The notes under the pieces are model-generated. The model searched no databases. It was not told the DNA's origin and saw nothing but the letters and a program-made list of their open reading frames with translations. Shown one piece after another: positions 15,036-23,814 of a stretch of 33,426 bases of DNA. Position 1 is the stretch's first letter; each line of letters opens with the position of its first letter. Location of the stretch: contig WQTD01000005.1 of NCBI GenBank assembly GCA_009786455.1, forward strand, positions 1-33,426, given 5' to 3'. The translations under genes were made by a program, and so were the position numbers. Source of the DNA: Treponema sp. (GTDB taxonomy: Bacteria > Spirochaetota > Spirochaetia > Treponematales > Breznakiellaceae).

Positions 15036-17540
15036 ATGAAGTTAAGAGTAATTGCGTTTATCATGTTCACCATAACAGTTTTTACCTTATTTTCGCAGGA
15101 AGAAGATGACTGGTATATGGGAAAGCCGATAAGAAACATTACTTTTTCCGGATTAAAAAACATTGCGCACAGCGAACTTGAAGCTCTGATCCAACCGTAC
15201 ACCGGCATCGAATTTAATGAAATAATTTTCTGGGAAATTCAGGGAAAACTGTACGCTCTGGAGTATTTTGATAGAATAGAACCGTCCGTTAACCCTGCTA
15301 ATGCGGAAGGCAGTGAAGTAGCGTTAATATTTAACGTAATTGAAAGACCTGTAATAGGCAGAATTAATTTTTCCGGAAATTCAGGTCTGCGAAACAGGGA
15401 TCTTCAGGATATTATAAGTTCCAGGGTAAGCGATATATTAAATCAGGTAAAAATCCGCAATGACATTCAGGTTATTGTCAGCAAATACCTTGAAAGAGGT
15501 TACCCGAATGTAACAGTCAATGCTGAAGAAGCGCAGGCAAGGGACGGCAGTATAATTTTAACCTTCCGTATCAATGAAATGGAAAGAATCTCAATTTCCA
15601 GAGTTGATTTCCAGGGGAACTCAAGGTTTTCCGCCAACACATTAAGAAGCCAGTTGTCTCTTAAAGCAAAATCACTTATCAATGACGGAGCTTTTCAGGA
15701 AGCGAAATTGATTCTGGACAGGGAAACCCTTGCAAGTTATTATCATGATCGGGGCTACATAAACGCGGTAGTAAGAGACGTTACGCGCACATATGAAGCC
15801 GGCGATAAAGGCGGAACAAACCTGATACTTACCTTCATGATTGAAGAAGGAAGTGAATTCAGGTTCGGCGGCATAAAATTTGAAGGCAACAGCATTTTTA
15901 CATCCGAGCAGCTGCAAAAACTTGTAACTTCAAGAACCGGCGACGTTGTTAATATATCAAAAATTGAAAGTGATTTTCAAAGCATCAATGATCTGTATTT
16001 TGAAAGCGGATATATTTTTAATTCAATCAACAGAACGCACGAAATAGATCCTCAGACAAATACATTGTCATTTACAGTCAGCATAGTTGAAAGAAACAGG
16101 GCATACATCGAAAGCATAACTGTCCGCGGCAATGAAAAAACAAAGACCGACGTCATCCTGAGGGAAATTCCGATGGAACCGGGCGATGTTTTTTCAAGAA
16201 CAAAAATACTTGATGCCATGAGAAATCTCTATAACCTGCAGTATTTCACCATTGTCATGCCCGATACCCTTCCGGGAAGCGCCGAGAACCTTATGGATTT
16301 GGTTTTTACCGTGGAAGAGCAAATGACAACAGATTTACAGTTAGGTCTTACTTTTTCAGGCAATGCTGACCCTGACGCGCTTCCTGTGTCGGGATTATTT
16401 GAATTTACGGATCGTAACCTTGCAGGCAGCGGAAATGAGCTTGGGGTAAAATTAAACTCATCTATCGTTGATTCCACAACTCTGGCTGTCAATTATTTGC
16501 ACAGATGGATAATGGGTCTTCCTCTTTCACTGGGGATTGATCTCACAGCTGATTTTATAAGGCGTCAGGCGCCGATGGCAAATCAGAACTGGTGGTTTAA
16601 CGGAGATGAAGCGTATGCCTTCCCTGACGGTTATAACTCATACGAAAATTTTGAAGCAAACAATAAAGTCATTCCGAGTGAATACTTAATGAAATATGAC
16701 GAATGGTATTTATCATTGGGTTTATCATCCGGATACAGATGGCCAACATTATTTGGAAATTTTGGTCTGAGCGGAGGAATCAGATTTGGGATATTAAGAA
16801 ACAGTTATAATGAAATATACAGGCCTTTCGATCCTGTGTTAAGAGCCGGAAATGATAAATGGACTCCAAAAAACTCATTATGGACATCCGCGTCTCTGGA
16901 TCAGCGCGATATTTATTATGATCCTTCAAACGGCTATTATGCTCTTGAACGTTTGGGACTATACGGATTTTTCGGAAACGAGCTTGAGCATTACGTCAGA
17001 AGCGACACCAAACTTCAGTATTTTCATACTTTATTTGATATTCCGGTATTCAGAAACTGGAATTTTAAAAGCGTTCTTGCCGTTCATGCCGGACTTTCTT
17101 TAATATTCGGACAACCGGGCCGGGGTGATCCAAAAGTATCAAAATCCAATCAGCTTGCAGTAGACGGTATGTTTACGGGAAGAGGATGGAGCGAAAAGTA
17201 CAGCGAAAAGGGACTTTTACTTCTGGACAGCTGGGTAGAAATGCGATTCCCGCTTGTACGCGGCATTCTTGCGTTTGATTTATTCTTTGACATGGCTGGA
17301 ATTGAAACTGAACAGGGACTGTATTTTGAAAAAGATAATTTTACAATTAACAATCTTCTTTTCAGTTTTGGAGGCGGTTTAAGGCTGGCATTACCTCAAT
17401 TTCCGATTCGCTTAAGCGTTGCAAAACGATTCTCATTCAAGGACGGAGAATTCCAATGGGAACCTGGTTCTCTTTTCGGCGATCAAAATAATCCTGCAAA
17501 AGGCATTGATATAATTTTCTCATTTGTTTTATCATATTAG
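15036..17540 (+). CDS. bamA: Outer-membrane assembly factor BamA (Tp92/Omp85 type)
   Basis: This 834-residue beta-barrel protein inserts outer-membrane proteins. It has a signal peptide (about 1-20), then five POTRA repeats beginning near IRNITFSGLKN, IGRINFSGNSG, ISRVDFQGNSR, FGGIKFEGNSI and IESITVRGNEK, and a barrel from about residue 435 (FEFTDRNLAGSGNELGVKL). The conserved loop-6 Arg is Arg716 in GRGW, where most BamA proteins have VRGF or VRGY. The chain ends in FSFVLSY, an outer-membrane-type aromatic terminus. The ATG at 15036 is preceded by GGAG at a good distance; a TTG one codon earlier is less likely. skp follows eight bases after the stop. Confidence 0.94.
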   Translation: MKLRVIAFIMFTITVFTLFSQEEDDWYMGKPIRNITFSGLKNIAHSELEALIQPYTGIEFNEIIFWEIQGKLYALEYFDRIEPSVNPANAEGSEVALIFNVIERPVIGRINFSGNSGLRNRDLQDIISSRVSDILNQVKIRNDIQVIVSKYLERGYPNVTVNAEEAQARDGSIILTFRINEMERISISRVDFQGNSRFSANTLRSQLSLKAKSLINDGAFQEAKLILDRETLASYYHDRGYINAVVRDVTRTYEAGDKGGTNLILTFMIEEGSEFRFGGIKFEGNSIFTSEQLQKLVTSRTGDVVNISKIESDFQSINDLYFESGYIFNSINRTHEIDPQTNTLSFTVSIVERNRAYIESITVRGNEKTKTDVILREIPMEPGDVFSRTKILDAMRNLYNLQYFTIVMPDTLPGSAENLMDLVFTVEEQMTTDLQLGLTFSGNADPDALPVSGLFEFTDRNLAGSGNELGVKLNSSIVDSTTLAVNYLHRWIMGLPLSLGIDLTADFIRRQAPMANQNWWFNGDEAYAFPDGYNSYENFEANNKVIPSEYLMKYDEWYLSLGLSSGYRWPTLFGNFGLSGGIRFGILRNSYNEIYRPFDPVLRAGNDKWTPKNSLWTSASLDQRDIYYDPSNGYYALERLGLYGFFGNELEHYVRSDTKLQYFHTLFDIPVFRNWNFKSVLAVHAGLSLIFGQPGRGDPKVSKSNQLAVDGMFTGRGWSEKYSEKGLLLLDSWVEMRFPLVRGILAFDLFFDMAGIETEQGLYFEKDNFTINNLLFSFGGGLRLALPQFPIRLSVAKRFSFKDGEFQWEPGSLFGDQNNPAKGIDIIFSFVLSY

Positions 17541-17548
17541 GAGTTATT

Positions 17549-18073
17549 ATGTTAAAAAAAATTTTTGTTATCTTATTCTTATTTGTTTCATGTTTCGCAT
17601 ATTCGCAGCAGCTGACGCGGTTTGCGGTGGTGGATTTATCAAAAGTATATGTCGCGTTTTTCCGCGATTCGCGCCCTGTAAGGGAATTTGAAGAACGCAG
17701 CGCAAGAGTTCAAAACGAAGTTGACAGACGCACAAGGGAAATACTGGAACTTCGGGGAAGGCATTCGGAAGCGGTGCTGCGGGGTGATCAAACAGAAGCC
17801 AACAGGCTGGAAGGGCAGATATACAGAATGTCAGAAGCGTTAGGGGATTATTATCAAACGCAGACAGCTATTTTGGAAGAACAAAAAAGACGGCTGACGC
17901 AGTCAGGAGCATTTCTGGATCAGGTGAACGATGAAATAAGATATATCGCCGAGAGCGAAGGCTACAGCGCTGTTTTGAACCTTAGCGACAATAAAGGAAT
18001 AATATGGTTCAGCCCGACAGTCGATATAACCGAGAGATTAATACAGAATTTACGGAATAAATCTGGAAGATAG
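17549..18073 (+). CDS. skp: OmpH/Skp-family periplasmic chaperone
   Basis: This 174-residue exported protein holds unfolded outer-membrane proteins on their way to BamA. The signal peptide covers about 1-20 (ends FAYSQ). The mature part starts with the typical FAVVDLSKVYVAFFRDS strand, continues in a long charged coiled coil (about 45-125, EERSARVQNEVDRRTREI onward) and closes with the strand pair YSAVLNLSDNKGIIWFSP. AGGAG lies before the ATG. Its place directly after bamA matches the spirochaete and proteobacterial arrangement. A trimeric jellyfish fold is expected from the family. Confidence 0.9.
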   Translation: MLKKIFVILFLFVSCFAYSQQLTRFAVVDLSKVYVAFFRDSRPVREFEERSARVQNEVDRRTREILELRGRHSEAVLRGDQTEANRLEGQIYRMSEALGDYYQTQTAILEEQKRRLTQSGAFLDQVNDEIRYIAESEGYSAVLNLSDNKGIIWFSPTVDITERLIQNLRNKSGR

Positions 18074-18078
18074 AGGAC

Positions 18079-20787
18079 ATGGATAGCTTTCGTACAAGTC
18101 CCATGCTCGACCAGTACAGGCGAATAAAAAAAGAGCAGGAAGGAAATATTCTTTTCTTCCGTCTTGGCGACTTTTACGAAATGTTTGCAGATGACGCTGT
18201 AGAAGTTTCTTCCCTTTTAAATCTTACCCTTACAAGCCGGAACGGACTTCCCATGTGCGGCGTTCCGTACCATGCCGCAAAAAATTATCTTGCGCGTCTT
18301 TTAAAGCTCGGGAAAAAAGTCGCTGTCTGTGAGCAGCTCACGTCTCCGGGCAGGCAAAAAGTTATTGAACGCGACGTAGTAGAAATAATAACCCCCGGAA
18401 CAACGGTAGATGAGGATTTTCTTGACAAGGGAAGCTCGAATTATCTGTGCTGTCTTGCAGCAGATTCAAAAGAAAAAAAACTGTCGTTTTCCTATATTGA
18501 TTTGTCTACAGGCGAATTCTTCGCGACAAGTTTTACCGTCAATAGGGAAGAATTGCTGCGTCAGGAACTTGAACGGCTTTCGATAAGGGAAATGCTGATA
18601 CAGGAATCTCTTCTTGCGGAAGATAAAAAAATCGCAAGCGCAGTTTTTGATCGAAGCGGCATGGTTTTAAACCGGTGGGCGGACTGGCTGTTTGACAGGC
18701 AGCAGGCAAAAGAAAGGCTGGAAAAGCAGTTCGGTCTTGCTAATTTAAAAAGTTTCGGTCTTGATGGAACAAGCGCGGAAATAATATCAGCCGGAGCTCT
18801 CCTTGACTACCTTGATACAACTTCCAAAAGTATGCTCATTCATATAAGGACGCTTAAGGTTTATAAGGAAAGCGAATACCTTGGCATTGATGAATCAAGC
18901 CAGCGTAATCTTGAACTTTTGGCTAACCAAAGAGACGGGGACGTTCGTTTTTCTCTTCTTGAAACAATGGATGAAACCAAATGCGCGATGGGAAGAAGGC
19001 TTTTAAAAAGACGCATACTTCATCCCTTGCGCGATATTAAAAAAATTAACGCCCGCCTTGATATGGTAGAAGAGCTGTACCGCGATCAGGAACGGCTTGG
19101 CAGGATTAGGGAAATTCTGGCTAAAACTCCCGATCTTGAACGTCTTTGTTCCCGCCTTGCAATGGATAAAGCGCACGGCAGGGATATGCTTGCAATAAAA
19201 AATTCACTTACGGCGTATAAATCGCTTTGCTCCCTCATCACCGATAAAATGCATTTTGAAAGCGAAGATAATTTTAAAAATACCGGTATTCTTGAAAGCA
19301 TGAGAGATTTGCTTGAAAGAGGAATTACAGACGAACCTTCTGTTCTTTTAAACGAAGGCAATTTAATCAAGGATGGATTTAATGAGGAACTGGATTCCTT
19401 AAAATTGCTGAAAGAAAAGGGAAGGCAGTTCCTTGAGGAGTATCTTGAAGAAGAAAAAAATAAAACGGGGATCACAAATCTGAAAATACGTTATAACCGC
19501 CTTATAGGTTATTTCTTTGAAGTTACCAAAGCCCATCTGACAAGGGTTCCTGCGCATTTTATACGGAGGCAGGGTATTGCAGGCGGAGAACGTTATACTA
19601 CAGATCGTCTGGCATCTCTCGAATCTGACATTAACGGCGCTTCTGATAAATTGACAGAGCTTGAAAAAAAACTTTTTCTTTATATCCGCGATGAAGTAAA
19701 GAAAGCCCTTTATGAGCTTTCATGCGCCGGCTGCCGTTTTTCTGAAGTTGACGCCGCACAATCGCTTGCAAAATCAGCGTCTATCAGAAGCTGGACGCGC
19801 CCTGCGCTGAATGACAGTTGTAATCTTGAAATACGCGAAGGACGTCACCCTGTAGTTGAATCTCATCTGAGCCGCGGCGAGTATATACCAAACGATATAA
19901 TTCTTAAAAATGACGATATTTCCTTTGCAATGATTACAGGACCCAACATGGCGGGAAAATCCACATATTTACGCAGCGCGGCTCTTATAACAATAATGGC
20001 GCAGGTCGGCAGCTTTGTACCCGCAACGGATGCGACAATCGGTATTTGCGATCGTATTTACTGCAGGGTCGGAGCCTCCGATAACCTTGCACGCGGAGAG
20101 TCTACTTTCCTTGTAGAAATGAACGAGACCGCTTTCATCATGAACACCGCAACGGAAAGAAGCCTTGTAATCATGGATGAAGTGGGCAGGGGAACAGGCA
20201 TAAATGACGGGCTCTCGATTGCCTGGGCGGTAAGCGAAGAGCTTTTAAACAGGATTGGATGCAGAACGCTCTTTGCGACGCACTTTCATGAACTTTCGCT
20301 GTTATCGCACAAGCGCCTTGCAAATCGCTCGATGGAAGTCCTTGAAAAAGACGGGAAAATTATTTTCCTGCGAAAAATAAAAGAGGGTCCTGCAGCAGAA
20401 TCCTACGGCATTCATGTCGCGCAGCTTGCAGGACTTTCTGAACTTGTATTAAACAGGGCATGGCAGATAATGGATGTTTTAAGAAAGCGCGATGCCGGTT
20501 TATTTGAAACTTTTCAGGATGAGAATATTTTCAAGGTTAATGTTAACTGCGAAGAAAAACAAGTTAACATTAAATCAGATTTATTTCCATTAATAAAGAT
20601 TGACCGGCAAAGCGGGGTAATAGAAAAATATATTCATGATGTAAATCCTGAAGAATTAACCCCGCTTGAAGCCTTAAACCTTATTTGCCAATGGAAAAAA
20701 TTAATTTCTTCCGTATCATTTCACGGCAAACAAATAAAAGAGAGTAAAATAAAAAAGAAAAACGAAGGTCTTTCACTTTTTGATTAA
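18079..20787 (+). CDS. mutS: DNA mismatch repair ATPase MutS
   Basis: This 902-residue mismatch sensor begins with the mismatch-binding domain (SPMLDQYRRIKKEQ and FRLGDFYEMFADDA, with Phe32 and Glu34). Connector, lever and clamp domains follow, then the ABC-type ATPase with Walker A GPNMAGKST (about 621), the Walker B region LVIMDEVGRGTG (about 696) and ATHFHELS. The C-terminal tail includes a short dimerisation helix (PEELTPLEALNLI). It lies five bases after skp, with GAGG as ribosome site, so it is read with the envelope operon. An 11-base perfect inverted repeat sits in the coding region for the tail (20537-20573). Confidence 0.96.
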   Translation: MDSFRTSPMLDQYRRIKKEQEGNILFFRLGDFYEMFADDAVEVSSLLNLTLTSRNGLPMCGVPYHAAKNYLARLLKLGKKVAVCEQLTSPGRQKVIERDVVEIITPGTTVDEDFLDKGSSNYLCCLAADSKEKKLSFSYIDLSTGEFFATSFTVNREELLRQELERLSIREMLIQESLLAEDKKIASAVFDRSGMVLNRWADWLFDRQQAKERLEKQFGLANLKSFGLDGTSAEIISAGALLDYLDTTSKSMLIHIRTLKVYKESEYLGIDESSQRNLELLANQRDGDVRFSLLETMDETKCAMGRRLLKRRILHPLRDIKKINARLDMVEELYRDQERLGRIREILAKTPDLERLCSRLAMDKAHGRDMLAIKNSLTAYKSLCSLITDKMHFESEDNFKNTGILESMRDLLERGITDEPSVLLNEGNLIKDGFNEELDSLKLLKEKGRQFLEEYLEEEKNKTGITNLKIRYNRLIGYFFEVTKAHLTRVPAHFIRRQGIAGGERYTTDRLASLESDINGASDKLTELEKKLFLYIRDEVKKALYELSCAGCRFSEVDAAQSLAKSASIRSWTRPALNDSCNLEIREGRHPVVESHLSRGEYIPNDIILKNDDISFAMITGPNMAGKSTYLRSAALITIMAQVGSFVPATDATIGICDRIYCRVGASDNLARGESTFLVEMNETAFIMNTATERSLVIMDEVGRGTGINDGLSIAWAVSEELLNRIGCRTLFATHFHELSLLSHKRLANRSMEVLEKDGKIIFLRKIKEGPAAESYGIHVAQLAGLSELVLNRAWQIMDVLRKRDAGLFETFQDENIFKVNVNCEEKQVNIKSDLFPLIKIDRQSGVIEKYIHDVNPEELTPLEALNLICQWKKLISSVSFHGKQIKESKIKKKNEGLSLFD

Positions 20788-20821
20788 AAAGTTATTCAGA
20801 AACTTAAGCTTCCAGACAGAT

Positions 20822-21541
20822 CTAATCATAAAACAAACAAAGGCAATAAACCTTTTCGGCTCCGTTTTCCTTTAACACCGAAGAGCATATTTCAAGGGTT
20901 GAACCTGTTGTAATTACATCATCAATTATCAGGGCGGTCTTCGGGGATTTTTTACTTGAATATATCCTGCCTTTAAGGTTTTCAATACGGTCTGTCCTGT
21001 TTAACATTTTTTGAATTTTGGATTTTTTCCGCTTCAGGCAGTTACTTACAAATAAATCGCTTTTTGAATTTTTCTTTAATTTTTTTACAAGGTAATCAAC
21101 TTGATCCCATCCTTTTTCTCTTATCTTTCCGGGACGTACAGGAACAGGTACTAAAGATGCGTTTATTAGTTCCGGCTCATTTAATACAGCTGAAATTTTC
21201 TCCGTAAAGAGATTTGCAAGCGCTAAATTCCTGTGGAATTTAAATTCTGTCAGTAATTTACGGTATTTTCCCGAATACGGAAAGAATACCCAAATTTTTT
21301 CATAGGAATGTTCTCTTGTATTCCGGCAGAGAATACATATTTCAATCTCTGATACAAGAGGCTTGCCGCATTTAATACATCTGTCTTTTTCTTCAGTCAG
21401 TAACGGTTTTAAACATTGTTCACATAAACCGAAATGTACTTCAGAAGCGTTAAGCAATGAACCGCCGCAAATTGCGCATGGGCGCGGGAAAAGGAAATTT
21501 TTCCACAAAAGAAACATATTATTCATGCCTATATATGGCAT
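20822..21541 (-). CDS. comF: ComF family phosphoribosyltransferase-like protein
   Basis: This 239-residue protein has an N-terminal zinc ribbon with paired cysteines (CAICGG, CEQC, CIKCGK, CILC) and a type I phosphoribosyltransferase fold with LVPVPVRPGKIREKGWDQ and the PRPP loop ALIIDDVITTGSTLE. The family acts in DNA uptake in competent bacteria, but many members are in non-competent species and the true role is unsettled. It is convergent with mutS, with only a 34-base gap, as in Borrelia by my memory. The start is uncertain: ATG at 21541, 21526 or 21517 are all in frame and none has a good ribosome site. Confidence 0.88.
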   Translation of the reverse strand: MPYIGMNNMFLLWKNFLFPRPCAICGGSLLNASEVHFGLCEQCLKPLLTEEKDRCIKCGKPLVSEIEICILCRNTREHSYEKIWVFFPYSGKYRKLLTEFKFHRNLALANLFTEKISAVLNEPELINASLVPVPVRPGKIREKGWDQVDYLVKKLKKNSKSDLFVSNCLKRKKSKIQKMLNRTDRIENLKGRIYSSKKSPKTALIIDDVITTGSTLEICSSVLKENGAEKVYCLCLFYD

Positions 21542-21585
21542 ACAGATGAAATATGCTTTACAAAAAAGAGAAAATTTTAATCAAG

Positions 21586-21616
21586 GTTGTTCCAAAACTT
21601 CAGTCTTTGGAACAGC
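21586..21616 (-). terminator. Hairpin between uraA and comF, likely uraA terminator
   Basis: A nine-base perfect stem (TGTTCCAAA with TTTGGAACA, loop of nine bases) is extended by a T-G pair and a G-C pair. On the minus strand it follows the uraA stop by about 16 bases. The downstream tract is AT-rich but not a clean run of T, so termination may be partial. Confidence 0.5.
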
Positions 21617-21632
21617 TCTGACGCTTTTTGGG

Positions 21633-22910
21633 TTATCCTGCTTTTTTGGTTTCCGGTATCACTAAATTAAGGAAAATGCCAACGACTGTAGCAAGGGCAA
21701 TGCCTGCCAGTTCAAACTGAAGATCTCCTGTTATGTTAAATGCCAGCCTTCCGCCGCCGATCCCTATGACAAGAATTACAGATGTAATAATTAAATTGCG
21801 CTTATCTTTAAAATCAACGCCGCTTTCAACAATTGTTCTAAGACCGCTTGACGCGATTATTCCAAAGAGCAGAATGGACACTCCGCCCAGAACAGGAGTC
21901 GGAATTGTTTGAATTATCGCTCCGAATTTTGTGAAGAATGAAAGAAGAACGGCAATTACAGCGGCTCCGCCGATAACCCAAACTGAATAAACGCGGGTTA
22001 TTGCCATTACGCCTACATTCTCACTGTATGTAGTATTGGGAGGTCCGCCCCAAATTGCCGCCCAGGCAGAAGCAAGACCATCGCCTGTAAGAGTTCTGTG
22101 AAGACCGGGGTCTTTATAAAAATCCTGCCCGACTATTTTACTTGTTACTACCATGTCGCCCAAGTGTTCGCAGATTGTTGCAAGAGAAACAATTACGAAA
22201 ATTAAAATTGGTATGATGCTGAAACTTGGAACATGAAATACAGGAAGACCTATCCATGCGGCATCTTTTACTATCTGGAAGTCAATAATTGCGTACGCCG
22301 GAATAAAAATTCCCATGACAAGAGTGAAAATATATCCTGAAAAAAGTCCTATCAGGATTGGAATTGCGCTGAAAAAACCTTTTAGAAAAATATTGGCAAT
22401 TATTGTAATGCCAAGGGTTACTGCCGCAATGGAAAGGAAAACAAGGCTGTAACTGCCGTTTCCGTCCAACATTGCCATATTCATTGCGGTAGGAGCCAGA
22501 AAAAGCCCGATTACTACGATAACAGAACCGATAACAACAGGAGGTAAAACCCTGTCAAGCCATCCGGTGCCTGAAAAACGAATTATCTGGGCGATAATGC
22601 AATAAAATAAACCTGCCGCTATTGCGCCGCCAAGCGCATAAGAAAGACCGTGGCTTGCTGTAACCGCTATTAAGGGCGCGATAAAACTAAATGAAGAGCC
22701 AAGAAAGGCGGGAACCTTAGCTTTTGTACAGAGTATAAAAAGCATTGTACCTGTACCGGCTGTAAAAAGCGCTGTAGCAGGGTTTAATCCCGTTAAAAGA
22801 GGAACAAGAATTGTCGCTCCGAACATGGCGAAAACATGCTGGAAAGAAAGGGGTATCCAGTGCCCCAAGGCCGGTCTGTCCTGCGGCTGCAGAATATCGT
22901 TTTGAATCAT
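21633..22910 (-). CDS. uraA: Uracil permease (NCS2 nucleobase:cation symporter)
   Basis: This 425-residue inner-membrane protein has the 14-helix NCS2 pattern. Uracil-type signatures are GSSFSFIAP, ATICEHLGDMVVTSKIVG with the helix-8 Glu, DPGLHRTLTGDG, and the helix-10 motif PPNTTYSENVGVMAITRVYS with the substrate-binding Glu; these correspond to Glu241 and Glu290 of E. coli UraA. The ATG has GGAGG seven bases upstream. It follows the ECF transporter genes by 64 bases on the same strand, and pyrC lies beyond them. Import of uracil by proton symport is the expected role. Xanthine specificity is less likely. Confidence 0.92.
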   Translation of the reverse strand: MIQNDILQPQDRPALGHWIPLSFQHVFAMFGATILVPLLTGLNPATALFTAGTGTMLFILCTKAKVPAFLGSSFSFIAPLIAVTASHGLSYALGGAIAAGLFYCIIAQIIRFSGTGWLDRVLPPVVIGSVIVVIGLFLAPTAMNMAMLDGNGSYSLVFLSIAAVTLGITIIANIFLKGFFSAIPILIGLFSGYIFTLVMGIFIPAYAIIDFQIVKDAAWIGLPVFHVPSFSIIPILIFVIVSLATICEHLGDMVVTSKIVGQDFYKDPGLHRTLTGDGLASAWAAIWGGPPNTTYSENVGVMAITRVYSVWVIGGAAVIAVLLSFFTKFGAIIQTIPTPVLGGVSILLFGIIASSGLRTIVESGVDFKDKRNLIITSVILVIGIGGGRLAFNITGDLQFELAGIALATVVGIFLNLVIPETKKAG

Positions 22911-22974
22911 TTAAATACCTCCGTTTTTATCAGTATGCAGTAAAAATGAAAAAAATATAAGAGATTAAAAATAT

Positions 22975-23814
22975 TTAAAAACCTGCCATGGGATTAAAAA
23001 ATCTGCTTCCGTTTTTAAAAGTAATATAAATACCAGCGGTAAAAATCAGGATGCCAACGGCAATGGAAATAATGTCAGTTTTTGAAAATGATTTTCCGGA
23101 GTACCACGTCCTTTTTTTATTTTTACCGAAACCGCGCAATTCCATAGCCCTGCTTATTACATCAATATGCTCCAGTGATGAAAAAATCAAAGGCATCAGG
23201 AGCGGAACGGTTCTTTTTATTCGTTTTAACAATGACGCCTTGCCGGAAAGTTCAAGACCTCTGGCTTGTTGTGACTGATAAATTGCTTCAAAATCCCGCT
23301 GTACATCCGGAATATAACGCAGTGTAAGGCTTACGGCGAATGCCGCGGTATACGGAACGCCGATTTTATTAAGGGAAGATGCAAACTCGCTTGGGTGGGT
23401 AGTAACCATTAAAATTATTGCGGGAGGAATAATCGTCAAGTATTTGAGGAATATATTGAATTCATAAAATAACTGTTCAAAGGTCAATGTAAATCTTCCG
23501 TAACCTTCAAAAATAACATTTCTTGTTTTATATATAATAACTCCCTGTTCAGGAGAAAAGAGATATATTGCCGCAAGATTTAAAACAAGAAACAGAGACA
23601 TTAATTTAAAAATAAATGAAACGTCAGAATAACGTATTTTTGAAAGACCGAAAAAGATAAAACCCAAAACAGAAAGAAAAACAAGTATTGGAGTATAAAA
23701 ACTGACCATGACAAGCACAGACCACAGGAGGAAGATAATTAATTTTGCCGCCCCTGTAAGCGAATGAACAGGAGATTTTATTCCGATGTAGGATAACATT
23801 CTGTATTTTGTCAT
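22975..23814 (-). CDS. ecfT: ECF transporter T component, membrane subunit
   Basis: This 279-residue membrane protein couples ATP use to movement of the substrate-binding subunit. It shows an N-terminal helix bundle (from about residue 20), a central helix pair, and the two short Ala-Arg-Gly type coupling motifs: QQARGLEL (about 184-191) and AMELRGFG (about 221-228). A last hydrophobic helix lies near residue 250. Its ATG overlaps the stop of the ATPase gene (ATGA at 23811-23814). The operon order is S, A-A, T. Confidence 0.9.
   Translation of the reverse strand: MTKYRMLSYIGIKSPVHSLTGAAKLIIFLLWSVLVMVSFYTPILVFLSVLGFIFFGLSKIRYSDVSFIFKLMSLFLVLNLAAIYLFSPEQGVIIYKTRNVIFEGYGRFTLTFEQLFYEFNIFLKYLTIIPPAIILMVTTHPSEFASSLNKIGVPYTAAFAVSLTLRYIPDVQRDFEAIYQSQQARGLELSGKASLLKRIKRTVPLLMPLIFSSLEHIDVISRAMELRGFGKNKKRTWYSGKSFSKTDIISIAVGILIFTAGIYITFKNGSRFFNPMAGF

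Noticed and set aside
20788-20821. Hairpin terminator between mutS and comF
   Set aside because: The only symmetry, around gaaacttaagcttc, is imperfect, has no loop and no T run.
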